From: Bipolaris cookei
Lineage: Eukaryota; Ascomycota; Dothideomycetes; Pleosporales; Pleosporaceae
Assembly (NCBI GenBank): GCA_002286855.1
Contig: NRSV01000031.1
Coordinates: forward strand, 124,001-188,000
Length of the DNA stretch: 64,000 bases
Direction of reading: 5' to 3'
The notes below the pieces were generated by a model that made no database searches, was not told where the DNA came from, and saw only the letters and a program-made list of their open reading frames with translations. Position numbers and translations under genes: made by a program. Below are positions 23,601-34,600 of the stretch, piece by piece; the first letter of the stretch is position 1, and each line of letters begins with the position of its first letter.

Positions 23601-25053
23601 GTAGTCGACAGGGCTTTGGTTGCAAAACAACAGCGTCTCGAAGCGCTTGCAACATCCGCGACGAAATCATTAAAGTCAGCAGAAGCGGTTACAATTCGGG
23701 ATATCGAGCTTGCCGGTGGTCATATGAGCAACAGTCTTACCAAAGCAGATTTGGACGGTGCTGTGGATGCAGCACGTAAGAACTTTGCCGACGCAATCGG
23801 AGCACCCAAGATCCCCAACGTCGGCTGGTCAGATGTTGGTGGTCTTACGCACGTCAAGGATGCAGTCATGGAAACCATTCAGCTCCCGTTGTCTCGCCCA
23901 GAGCTGTTCGCCAAGGGCATGAAGAAGCGCAGCGGTATTTTGTTCTACGGACCACCAGGAACGGGAAAGACACTGCTTGCAAAGGCCATTGCTACGGAGT
24001 TTTCGCTTAACTTCTTCAGTGTCAAAGGTCCAGAGTTGCTCAACATGTATATTGGTGAGTCTGAAGCCAACGTGCGGCGTGTGTTTCAACGAGCTCGCGA
24101 TGCACGACCTTGTGTTGTGTTCTTTGACGAACTCGACTCGGTCGCCCCCAAGCGTGGCAACCAAGGTGATAGTGGTGGTGTCATGGACCGCATAGTCAGT
24201 CAGCTCTTGGCTGAACTAGACGGCATGAGTGATGGGGGCGAAGGTGTCTTCGTCATTGGTGCAACGAACCGACCAGATCTGCTTGACCAAGCGCTGCTAC
24301 GTCCTGGTCGCTTCGACAAGATGCTGTACCTAGGTGTCTCAGACACCCATGAGAAGCAGCAGACCATCTTGGAGGCCTTGACAAGAAAGTACGTGACTAG
24401 AACCCTCTCTCAGTCTTGCTTATGCTGACATATATTCCAGGTTCACACTACATCCCTCACTCTCTCTACAGCGAGTATCTGAAGGTCTTCCCTTCACCTA
24501 CACAGGTGCTGACATGTATGCTTTATGCTCGGACGCCATGCTCAAGGCCATCACCCGCAGTGCCCGAATGGTCGACGACAAGGTCAAAGCGTACAACAGC
24601 ACGCACTCCTCTAATGTCACCATTGCTTACTTTTTCGATCACATTGCTACCGAGGAAGACACGGCAGTTATGGTCACAGAGGAGGACTTCATGGAGGCCC
24701 ACAAGGAGCTCGTGCCTAGTGTTAGTGCTGATGAACTCCGTCACTACGACCGAGTGAGGAAGCAATTTGAGGGTGCTGGGAAGAAGGAAGAAGATCAGAA
24801 AGCAAACGGCTCAGCATCCCAACAATCGTCAAGCTGGAAAGGAAAGGGAAAGGCTATTGCAGTCGATGATGCCGACAGCATGGTTATCAGGACCGAACAC
24901 GTCGAACTCAATGGCGACGACGAAGCGGCCAATAGTGGTAGCAGCAAAGGCAAAGGGAAAGCATCGGCTTCAAGCCACGGAGGCAAAAACAGTGTGGACA
25001 TTGCCGAAGGTGGCTTCGGTGACTCCACCGAAGACGGCGACCTGTACTCTTGA
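20678..25053 (+). CDS. PEX6: Peroxisomal AAA-ATPase Pex6
   Basis: Pex6 forms a hexamer with Pex1 and extracts ubiquitinated Pex5 receptor from the peroxisomal membrane for recycling. Three exons, 20678-20852, 20914-24388 and 24441-25053, give 1,420 residues, a normal length for filamentous fungi. The N-terminal half carries the substrate-binding domains. The first ATPase domain, about residues 780-960, is degenerate at the P-loop (STQRGIGKATIA). The second is canonical: Walker A GPPGTGKT at about 1071-1078, Walker B VVFFDELDS, and the second region of homology GATNRPDLLDQALLRPGRFD. The first intron acceptor was fixed by frame (NA|ETNGETPDSD); the last intron joins LTRK to FTLHPSLSLQRVSEGLPFT. 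The C-terminus is a low-complexity tail with SSWKGKGKA and SSKGKGKA repeats. Pex6 is named over Pex1 because of the weak D1, the typical D2 and the tail. Confidence 0.94.
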
Positions 25054-25344
25054 TTTGTACTCGTATAGCAGGCGTGTGCATACGAAGTGCTTACATATGT
25101 ACTACCCAAATTTAATACAACATCCCTTGCACCCCGACGCAAATGTCAGCAAATGTCACTTCCCCAGATTGATCATCGTGCAGCTAATTTCGTACGATAC
25201 CCAGATGCGCACTAGGATCGACGTCTTATTTGCAAAATCGTACTAATACTATATTTCAATGCCTAAAACGCATAAATTAGTAAAAAAAGGACCGAAGCCA
25301 ACCGGGAACAAATCGAATTCTTGCACTGCCATCGCGATCGTTAC

Positions 25345-25497
25345 TTTTATTATTATTGTTGTTGATTAACGTCCTGTTTCAGCCCGAGGGCTATATAAGA
25401 CGTGCAGGCTGAAGGCTTGCAGGTAGCTATGTGGGTTCATCAATTTGGTGTAGGTGAGGGAGGGGCTATCTAAATCGAGGTGAGGCTCGTAGCCTAG
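25345..25497 (-). repeat. Dispersed repeat, left copy (inverted relative to 30623-30953)
   Basis: Two blocks, about 25345-25427 and 25441-25497, match the reverse complement of about 30872-30953 and 30623-30680. Shared anchors include acgtcctg, ctatataagacgtgca, caatttggtgtag and ggtgaggctcgtagcct. This left copy lacks about 190 bp present between the blocks in the right copy. The surrounding 25054-25719 holds no gene. Confidence 0.75.
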
Positions 25498-25719
25498 CGA
25501 TCGTTACTAGATACACAGTAATCACGATAAAGCTTTGGTGTCTGCTAAGGATTTGCCCGAGAACAGTGCAGACCTCGTTTAACACGTATGACTAGGGTAT
25601 TACCAGGGTTACTATGATCATTTTAAGAACCCATCCTAGAGAAAAAGAAAAAAAGGGGGGATAGCTACTTAGTATATCTCCTAGATGCTTGTATTTTCTT
25701 CTAATTAAATCTCCATATA

Positions 25720-25913
25720 CAGAGGTGTCTTTCAAAAGTCTTGTCTGACGCTGATCTTGGCACTTTAACTAGACTGCCGAAAACCTCACGTTTGGGCATA
25801 ACGTAAGTAGAATACTAAAATCTTTATGCTTTTGTATCGCGACGCATATTGTAGCTATTTATAACGTGGTTCACGGGCAAATCGGCCACTTTGCACCGGC
25901 GCGTCGCCGTCGA
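25720..25913 (+). repeat. Left terminal inverted repeat of the pogo/Fot1 element
   Basis: Begins cagaggtgtctttcaaaag and ends gcgtcgccgtcga. It pairs over its whole length with the reverse complement of 27570-27763. Confidence 0.9.
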
Positions 25914-25987
25914 GAGGTTATTACGCGCTTTTATTACAGTTGATAAACTATTGTAGTGTACCAAATTAATTATCAGGATCGACGCTA

Positions 25988-27555
25988 TCACTTGTAGTTA
26001 CTATCAATCTCAACTGCGCAGGTACGAGCGTTGTGTCCAGTCTGCTTGCAACGCCCGCACCGCTTCTCTCCCCATACTCTCTTCGACGCCACGACTGCTA
26101 CCTAAATGTTCAGCTAATACTTCCTGTACCCCGCCAACAGTATGAGTCACCTCTGTCCGTACGTATCGCCGCTTGCGGCTCTTGCGCTTATTTGCTGCAT
26201 CTAGAGCCTCTTGAAGGCTGCTCATTTTCTCCATCATAAGCGTCATCTTATGTGCCATTTGCCGAGCCCCCTTACTCAACTGTGCAACCTTCTCGTTGAG
26301 AGAACTTGCAGAAGACCCACGGCAATTTCTTACTCTCTGTCGAATGAGAGTACTTTGAGCCTCAATTTTGCGGCGTTGCGCGGCGTCTGCACCACTACAT
26401 CAAGCTTTGATAGCACAGCCTGTGGGTTATGTGGGACTAGACCGGCGTCTCTGAAGCCAGCTTGGATATTCTCCTTCGTGATAGACTGCTCAAAAGCAGC
26501 CTTAAAGGCTGGTAGGAAGGTCTCCTTACTAATATAGTTGGTGCGGTTGCGTGCCAAGCCTGAAATAACGTTGCCATACTTGCACTTTAACGGCGCTAAG
26601 CAGCTAACATCAAGAGGCTGCAGTAGGTGAGATGAGTGCGCAGGCATGCAGAGAAGAACAACATTCTTCTCCTTACAAAGATCTTGAAAATTGACTGAGC
26701 AGTGGTTCTCGTAGCCATCGATAATGAGCAGTCGATACCCACCCACAGTACAGCTCTTTGTATGAGTATCAAAGTGCTCTAATCACGCAAGAGTAAGCTG
26801 ATTATTCATCCAGCCATTAGAACTGAATTCAAGAACCCAGTCGGCAGGTAGGTTCTCAAACCAGACGTCGACAAGCACCTTACCCGCAAAGATAACGAAG
26901 AGTGGTAGCCGGCGACCCGACGCACCCGTGCCTTGGATCATAGCAACCCACTCACGGTTGCCTGGCTGTATCCGCTTTTTTTTGTCATATCCTTTAGAGC
27001 CTGTGATAATTAACTGTGATAAAATTTTGCCCATTACAAAGTCAGTTTCATCAAAGTTGTAGATATCGTCATCCACAATACCCCACATCGGCTTTTTCGC
27101 CTCGACTAGATTAAACCAGCGCTGGATAGCCGCTGGGTCCTCGTAGGCAGCTCGCTGGTGATCATAAGGACGGCTCCAGCGCGTACGGAGCTCAGGAGTT
27201 CGCTTAACAAAGTTGTCAACCCAGTTCTTGCCAACAGAGTTGCTGGCGCGCTCATACAGGAGTTTATCAGTCATTACTCGAACTTCAGCCTTCGTAGGTG
27301 CAAATTCTCGCTCAGACTCCTCAAGAATACGCCCAAATATATCCTCCTCTTCTAGTTTGTTAAGGCGTTTTGAGTTCGCTTCACAGTCACGTCGGAGGCG
27401 CTTCCCAGCATGTCTGTCTTGGAGAGTAGTTCGAAGCATGTTATAGATAGAAGCGGCACGTCTTTGGCTTTGAACACGTTGCGATTGGACATCAAAAAGA
27501 GCAAGCTGAAGATCTGATTCAGTTTATAAAGTTTGAGAGGTGCGTTGTGAGACAT
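25988..27555 (-). pseudogene. Broken pogo/Fot1 transposase (DDE family, CCHC zinc knuckle at C-terminus)
   Basis: The relic reads N to C on the minus strand. The HTH start region contains DLQLALFDVQSQRVQSQRRA and YNMLRTTLQDRHAGKRLR. DDE segments follow: YNFDETDFVMGK, then LLIIDGYENH, then MPAHSSHLLQPLDVSCLAPL. A basic coiled region ends in a CX2CX4HX4C zinc knuckle (CGRCKQTGHNARTC, 26015-26062). Breaks I can see: an N-terminal frame change near 27520, where the HTH frame runs back into TAA; an in-frame TGA at 26780-26782, followed 12 codons later by the same frame; a frame change near 26370-26400; and another near 26080-26120 before the zinc knuckle. It encodes no functional transposase as it stands. 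Family-level identity is firm; the exact subfamily is not. Confidence 0.9.
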
Positions 27556-27569
27556 GACGTGTTGTAGTG

Positions 27570-27763
27570 TCGACGGCGATACGCCGGTGCAAAGTGTCCG
27601 ACTTGCCTGTGAACCACGTTATAAATAGCTAGAATATTCGTTATGATGCAAAGGCGCGAGGATTCTGGTGTTCTGCTTACGTTATACCCAAACGTGAGGT
27701 TTTCGGCAGTCTAGCTAAAGCGCCGAGATTAACGTCAGACAAAACTTTTGAGAGGCACCTCCG
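27570..27763 (-). repeat. Right terminal inverted repeat of the pogo/Fot1 element
   Basis: Reverse complement of the left arm, ending cggaggtgcctctcaaaag when read inwards from 27763. Thirty mismatches over 194 columns, 27 of them transitions. Confidence 0.9.
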
Positions 27764-28871
27764 TACTTTCTTGTTCAATGGTTGGGCATCTACTATGGTC
27801 CGTTGGTTCGTGCACGACTGTAAGAGGAGAGAGGAACTCTACAATCGATGACCTTCTGCCTTTTTTTATAACCTTCTTTGTGACCTTGTCCCTTACTATC
27901 CTAACTGCGTATTCTGAAAACCTGAAAACCCTCGTAGAGAAAAAAGGATTATCTGAGCTTGAACGCAGAGTAGTGTAGTAGCATCTTATAGCGTATTTTC
28001 GTCTCGGTAGTATTTTTGTGGGGGCTCGGATATACTACGGCAGCTAGCGTTAAGGTGTGGGAGTTCGGTGGACTCTTTGCTTAAGATTCACGAGGTAGGG
28101 TATGAGTCGTTTGGATGGTTGGTAGCCATAAAGCGGCGGTGAGGGGAGGAGGATTCGCAAAGTTATGTATGCGGGCCGCTAGTAAGAGGGGGTGACACAG
28201 GCTGGGGGTAGAGAGTAAGAACTATGCTGTATATTGTGCAGCTCCCGTTGAGATTGCTAAGATTTCTCTTTAAATTATGGATAGAATTATCTGAAGAAGA
28301 GCTTCATCATCGTTTCTTAGCGTCTTCACGTACAAGACGTTTGCTGGTAACCACAGTACGTTCTGAAAATGGAACTTGCTCTGGCATACCTGTATTCTGG
28401 GCTTCTTACATCGCGCGAGACATACGAGAGAGAAATAGGCGGGTTGTACGTACAGAGGGTGAAACCCAAAGTTATGCATGCGTACATATATTTAGGTTTA
28501 CGGAGGCATAATGCTGAGGTAAGACAGGGATGAGCAGTTGTATGAGGACGAGCCGTGCTAGTACACGTGAGATTACGAAAGGGTACGAGTTGCGAGGAAG
28601 GCGCGAACGGGACATGCTGGATACAAAGTGGGGCTGAAGAAGAAAGAATGAATTGGTTTGTGTTAGGTTGAGATGGGTTGGTACAGATACAGGAATACTA
28701 ACTTTGAAAGGGAAGGGAGGGGGTGAAGGGGAGAATAGGTATATATATCAAGAAGAATCAACAGGGAAGAGAAGACAACCCCAAATTACCAAGCGCAGAA
28801 TCAATTGAGTGCCACTCAAAAACACTGAACTCTTATTTTCACATTCTTCAAAAAAATCCCATCCGCCCAAA
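27764..28871. other. Intergenic region beyond the transposon
   Basis: This 1.1 kb holds no supported gene. The short ORF at 27748-27978 starts inside the transposon arm. Low-complexity GA-rich stretches occur near 28690-28770, shortly before the next gene, and could be part of its promoter and 5' leader. Confidence 0.5.
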
Positions 28872-29618
28872 ATGAAACCCTCTCCCCTCCTCCCTCTCGC
28901 CCTCCCCTCCCTCGTAACAGCCTCAACCATAAACCTAACCGCAACTCTCTGCCCTTCGACCACCAATACAGACCTCACCCCATTCACCATCACCGTCCCC
29001 CTCAACAACCTCACCCCCCTTATCAACGACCTCGACTCCGCAATCTGCAACCTAAGCATAACCTCCGCATCCGTGGATCTCGACCTCAGCAGCGTATCCT
29101 GCACCGTCTACGCCCCCGCCCTCAATGTCGACCTCAAAAACGCCCCACTACCCTCCATCCTCTCCTTCGAACACCCCATTGTAAACCTCCGCCTCGGCAG
29201 CGCCCTCTGCAGCGCCCTCCCCCAAACACCCCACAACCGCATCCTCCAGCTCGCCCGAGACATCGTGCACCTGAACCCTCCCTCCAAGCCCAGAGCCGCA
29301 GATGCCTCCGCCCCCACCGGCAAAGCCACCGGCAAAAACATCGGAAACAAGAAAGATGACAAGCCCAAAAATCCGCCTGTAAAGGAACGTGCGACGAATC
29401 CTACGGGGGATAGCGGATCGGAACCTAGGGGTAAAGAGACGGACAAGAAGAAGGTTGAGACGAGAGAGGACGAAGATTCCGAAGATGGAGATATTGTGGA
29501 TAAGAGGGGGAATTCAAGGGCGATGTATGTTGGTGCGGCGCCGTCGGGTGCGAGGGTTGAGATGGGAGTTTTCGGAGTGGGAGTTTTGGCGATTGGGATT
29601 GCGACTTTGGTTTTTTAG
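28872..29618 (+). CDS. Predicted secreted, probably GPI-anchored protein
   Basis: I do not recognise a family. The single-exon frame gives 248 residues from the ATG at 28872. A signal peptide is visible at residues 1-17 (MKPSPLLPLALPSLVTA). The N-terminal half, to about 140, has four cysteines in similar hydrophobic settings (TLCPS, AICNLS, VSCTVY, ALCSAL), which could form two disulfides. A charged, low-complexity middle (about 150-215, rich in Lys, Asp, Glu, Gly) includes KNIGNKKDDKPKNPP and TREDEDSEDGD. The C-terminus is hydrophobic (GVFGVGVLAIGIATLVF) after small residues AAPSGA, as for a GPI signal. A cell-wall or secreted role is inference. It lies inside the repeat island, 1.1 kb from a transposon, which is common for accessory secreted proteins. 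A longer frame from 28809 starts at a non-ATG codon and is not preferred. Confidence 0.72.
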   Translation: MKPSPLLPLALPSLVTASTINLTATLCPSTTNTDLTPFTITVPLNNLTPLINDLDSAICNLSITSASVDLDLSSVSCTVYAPALNVDLKNAPLPSILSFEHPIVNLRLGSALCSALPQTPHNRILQLARDIVHLNPPSKPRAADASAPTGKATGKNIGNKKDDKPKNPPVKERATNPTGDSGSEPRGKETDKKKVETREDEDSEDGDIVDKRGNSRAMYVGAAPSGARVEMGVFGVGVLAIGIATLVF

Positions 29619-29935
29619 GTAGATGAGAGAGGAAGAGGGGGCTGGAGGAGTGTTTGTGTGTATATTACTATCATTATTCCATTAGAGTCTATATGCAGTC
29701 AGGTACTATGCAAGACTTTGACCAGAGGCCGTTCTGTGGGGTTTGTTTACAATGGGGGTGTTTCTAGTATAAAGTACGACTATGGTGCTTTGGCTTTTGT
29801 CTAGTTAAGCAATAGCTATTGCTTACTAGACGCCTGTTGCTAAAGAGCATTTTGGTGACAGAAAGAGATGTTAGATAGCTAGGCAATCCTCAAGTGGACT
29901 CTTTTAGGGGGAAAGAAAAAGTTTGACTATTTAGT

Positions 29936-30042
29936 TTGAAGAGTAACTCTCTCTAGTTTTTAGTGAGTAGCTCCTCTCGTTCACTTTTAATGAGTCTTCC
30001 TCTCAAGTTTTAATAAGTAACTCTCTCAGTTTCGGTATGCTG
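29936..30042. repeat. Degenerate short tandem repeat, four imperfect units
   Basis: Units of about 24-28 bp read gagtaactctctctag, gtgagtagctcctctc, tgagtcttcctctcaa and taagtaactctctcag, each followed by a short T- and A-rich stretch. The surrounding 29619-30620 has no supported gene. Confidence 0.5.
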
Positions 30043-30622
30043 CCGCAGTGAGCAAAGGTTGTCTTAACGTTCGAGTGGTTCTTGTTTTTGCTGGTGTTTT
30101 TTTTTCGATTGTTTTTGTTTCCGTGTTGTTGTCTCTCTACGTATTGGTCATTGGGGCGGTTCGTGCGTTTAGAAGATTTTCGCATTTTAAACACATCGCA
30201 AGAACGTCGACAATACCCCTTCTAGCACCTCAACGAGAGGGCTGCCTGCACACGTCAGAGGTGGCGTAAATCGATTTCTCGCGACATGTTACCCTTATAT
30301 CCGATAGATTGTTGACGAATTTCGATGATATTTTTTTTCCGCTCAAAAGTTCTGTTTGATGCACGCTATACAAGGAGGCGAAGATTAAGATGCAAGAAGC
30401 TAGTAAAGAGCCTCTATCGCTAGCCTTTCTCTTAGATACAGGGAAAAGCATATAGGCTACCACTATCTTTATTAACGAAACAAAGATTGCCACACAGGCT
30501 TGGTACAAAGGAAACTCCGATAACTAGAGCAACTATCTATTCAAGATAGCCTAGCTCCAAACCTACTACACCTCTCTTCTCTTCTCCTACTCCGCAAGAC
30601 CCCCTACTGCTACTCGCTACAT

Positions 30623-30953
30623 TAGGCTACGAGCCTCACCTTTATTTAGACAATTCCCCGCCCCGATCTACACCAAATTGAATGTAACTTGTCACGAAGC
30701 TAGAGGTGCTAGGCTCTATCAGCCTGCAAGGACGCAGTAAGCTTAAGTATCAGCCGTGTGAGCAACAAGCCAGGCTTGTTGTCTTGTGCATGCCTTTCTG
30801 GCTGAGTGGTTGGTGTGTATGGCTACGTGCTTGGCTCCTCTAGGAGCCCGCCCTGACGTAACTACGTAGATACTTGTAAGCCTTACTAACTTGCACGTCT
30901 TATATAGTCTTAGGGTTGAGACAGGACGTCAAACCACAATAATAATAAAAACA
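30623..30953 (+). repeat. Dispersed repeat, right copy (inverted relative to 25345-25497)
   Basis: This is the longer copy, about 330 bp, with a middle section absent from the left copy. It contains the tgtcacgaagc stretch at about 30690 and ends ggttgagacaggacgtcaaa. The termini resemble a solo LTR, but no target duplication was verified. The region 30954-31626 after it has no gene I can support. Confidence 0.65.
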
Positions 30954-31626
30954 ATAGAACAAGTGTGCAAGAAAAGGAATGTACAATAAAATGAAGTCAA
31001 ACTATTAATTACCTCATCTACATATTTTCATCTCCTATCTTACAAAGCTAACTAGAGAGTCGCTATCGTATTCGTCGTTCATCAACAAAAAAAAACGCCA
31101 ATGCTAAAGTCAAAACAATTTTTCTCGGTGTGCGACAAAGGAAAACCCGGCTGGTCGAATAGCCAAAGATGCTCACACGAATGGTCCAAGTGACTCTTGA
31201 GGCCTCAAAGAGTATTGGAAAATCGCGGCATGATCATGGTTGTAAGCGATGGTGGCGGTGACTGTCGATGCGTCCATCGAACATACCGATGAGAGAAATA
31301 TTCGAAGACAAAAAACCCAAACGTTGATTTTGATGAAAGACACAACAACAAAAACAACTCGTTTTCCCTTCTCTTTCTCCCAGACCTCACTCAACTCAAT
31401 CCTTCTCTTCTATTCAATAAACCCAATTCGCATTTTCCTTTCAGCAGCCGCAGCACGACAAAAAGGTGTGACCTTCAGACCCCCCGATCTTCCAGCTCTT
31501 ATTGTGCACTCTGACATGTGGAAAGAAAAAAACAGCCCTGGAAATATCAAGGAAAAGAAAACTTTTAAGCTGAGTAAAAAGACGAGGCGAGAAGAGAGGA
31601 ATCCCCCATATTACCTAAGAAGATGT

Positions 31627-34600
31627 TTATTTCTTCCCGAGCAGGCCTCCAACCATGCTCATAGGTCCGCTCGCACCCTTTTTCTTCTTCTTGTCGCCAC
31701 CGCCTAGCGCATCAGTGATACCGCCCAGGCCCAGTCCGCCAAGCAGCTTGTTGATACCAAGTCCGCCTAGCAGACCGTTGACGAGACCACCGAGACCAAG
31801 GCCGTTGAGGAGTCTGCCAACAAGGTTGAGAACACCAGTTAGCAGTAAGCCAACAGCAGCAATTATCTGGAACAGAGGCTCGGTAAGGAGAGCCCAGAGT
31901 GGGTTGAGCTTCTTCTTGGCGTGGGGCATGTCGGAGATCTTCTTCTTGGCGTTGTCAATGGTGGTGACGACAGTGGTAGTGAGCTCCTTGAGGTTGTCGG
32001 CAAGCTTGTATTCTTCGGGTGAAGCTTCGCCAGTCTGTTGACGGCCCTTTGCCTGAGCGGCGATACGGCCATCAGGGTCGAGACCACGGAGCGAGCCATT
32101 GCAGTCGTTGAGGATGCGAGATCCTTCCTCAATAAGCGGCTTGACGTTGTTGACGAGCTCTTCTTCGTCGAGCTCGTCACGTGGCGTACGGTCAGCTTGC
32201 TCAATGTACTAAAAGCGAGTTAGTAAATGCTCATGAATAGGAAAAGTGGATGTCATCAAACATACCTCTGTAATTTGCTTCATGACAGGCTGGACACGCT
32301 GAAGAGTGTCTTCACAGATGGCAGACATCTTCTTGGCGAGCTCAGAATCTTCACGGCGTTGCCTTTCCTCGTCGGTCTCGTCTTCTTCTTCCTCCTGGAT
32401 GTTCTCCAGAAGAGTGACTTCTCCGACCTTGTTACCGTCATTGTCGACAACGTATCCGTTGTCGTCAATCTCAAGGCCAGCGCAGTGACCAAGGTCACCA
32501 GCAGTGAGACGACCAATAACATCACCGTTCTCATCGCGGACCTCACCCTCCTTGTTGACACGCATGCCAGCCATGGGGTTGATGCGGCGCTCCTTCTGCT
32601 CAGGCTCCCAACGTTCGGCCTTTCCAATGACATTGCCGTTCTTGTCGTTGATGTCACCGTCCTCGTCGACCTTATGTCCCTCGAGCTTCTTGATGTCGCC
32701 CTCGATGACACGGCCAATAATTTCGCCAGAAGGAGTCTGGACAGTACCGTCCTTGGCAACAACGGCAGAGTCAAAGCCAGCAAAGGGTCCCTCAGGTCCG
32801 GACTGGTGACCGTGGACAAGCTCACCACGACCAATGACGTTACCTTCGTTGTCCCAGATCTGACCCTTGCCATCGACCTTCTTACCGGCCAGAGTGGCTG
32901 GGTCTCCCTCAGCGACGCGGCCGATAACGGCACCACTGGAGTCGACAATGTTGCCAGCCTTGTTGACAGTGCAGCCAGCAAGAGCGCTGAGGTCAACTTC
33001 CTCCTGCTCCTCTTCCTCCCATGGCTCGGCATGACCCTTAACATTGCCATACTTGTCGATAATGTCACCATCTTCGTCAACAGTGTGTCCGACAAGCTTC
33101 TTGGGGTCGCCCTCGGTGAGTTGACCAACACGGTTGCCATCGTTGTCTTCGACGAATCCATCCTTGACAACGCGGAGGCCTTCGAAGCCGGCGAATGGGC
33201 CCTCCTTACGCTCGGGGCGCTCGTTGGGAGGAATGAGCTCACAGCGACCGACAACCTTGCCAGTATCGCCGTGAATGAGACCATCACCATCAGACTTGCG
33301 TCCGGCGAGCTCACCAAGGTTACCCTCGACAAGCTTTCCGATAGGAATGCCCTCGCTGTTGACAAGGTAACCCTGTTTGTTGAGAGTAAGGCCGTCAAGA
33401 ACAGAGAGGTCAGCGGGCTCTTCCTCTTCCTCATCCTCGAGAGGCTCAGCATGGCCCTTGACGTTGCCGTACTTGTCAAGGATATCGCCGTCCTCGTCTA
33501 CAGCCATGCCAATAAGACGCTTAGCATTGCCTTCGACAATCTGACCGACAGTGTTGCCATCCTCATCAGCAACCATGCCGCCCTGCACGACGCGAAGACC
33601 CTCTAGGCCGGCGAAGATGCCCTCGGGCTTGGACTCGCGCTCCTCCGCAGGGATCAGTTCGCAACGACCAATCTTCTTGCCAGTGTCGTTGAAGATAAGG
33701 CCCTCTTCGTTGATCTTGCGGCCAGACAACTCCTTGGGGTTGCCTTCGACAAGACGGCCAATTGGGATGCCATCGTCGCCAATGACATTACCTTGCTTGT
33801 TGACAGTGCGACCTGCAAGGGCAGACAGGTCCATTGGGGCCTCCTCCTCTGGGGCCTCCTCCTCGGGCTCATCGTAGCGTTCAGCGTGGCCAACGACTGA
33901 GCCCTTCTTGTCAAGAATGTCGCCGTCTTCATCGACGGCACGACCAACGAGCTTCTTAGCATCGCCTTCAACGACCTGGCCGACGCGGTTGCCCTTGTCG
34001 TCTTCGACGTAGCCGTCCTTGACAACAACAAGGCCTTCGAGACCAGCGAAAGGGGCTTCCTCTTCGCCTTCCTCCTGAGGAACAGTCTGGGCGCGGCCAA
34101 TGACCTTGCCCTTGTTGTCCCAGAATTGACCCTCGGCATCGCAGGTGAGGCCAGACTTTGACAGCTTCTTGGCGTCACCCTCGATCAACTCACCCACAAT
34201 GTTGCCATTGCTGTCGATGAGTTTGCCGGCCTTGTTGACCTTAAGACCATCGAGGATTGACAGAGGAGGGCGGCCATCTTCGTCAACGGCCTCCTCAGCT
34301 TCGTCTTCAACATCCTCCTCAACCTCACCGACTGGCTGCTCGACCATCTTGGGGAGGGTCTTGACCTTTCCAATGACGTTTCCGTCCTTGTCAAGCACCT
34401 CACCCTTGGCGTTGATCTTCTTGCCAGCACACTCAGCGGCATCGCCCTCGACAAGTTCGCCGATAGGCTCGCCATCCTCGTCAAGAACCTGGCCCTTCTT
34501 GTTGACCTTGAGGCCGTCGAGCTCATTGATTTCTGGGGTGATTTCAACTTGCTTAACTTCAGGTTCCTGGACTTGGGAAGCATCGACCAGCTTGGGCAAA

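Larger units (their letters stand above)
25720..27763 (-). mobile_element. Degenerate pogo/Fot1-type DNA transposon (Tc1/mariner superfamily)
   Basis: The element is about 2.04 kb, bounded by 194 bp terminal inverted repeats and flanked on both sides by TA (25718-25719 and 27764-27765), the target duplication of the Tc1/mariner superfamily. One transposase relic lies inside on the minus strand. By eye the arms align without gaps and differ at 30 of 194 positions, 27 of them transitions, which fits RIP. It lies about 670 bp past the PEX6 stop. It is not autonomous, because the transposase frame is broken several times. Confidence 0.92.

Noticed and set aside
30690..30945. The right dispersed-repeat copy as a complete solo LTR
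   Set aside because: The tgtcacgaagc start resembles an LTR, but I could not identify matching ends or a target-site duplication, so I kept it as an unclassified repeat.
32227..33606. A 459-codon open frame opposite the LEA-like gene
   Set aside because: It is the antisense shadow of the DUF3659 repeats. Their biased Asp/Gly/Lys/Val codons leave the other strand free of stops. No family match is visible, and the sense gene explains the DNA.
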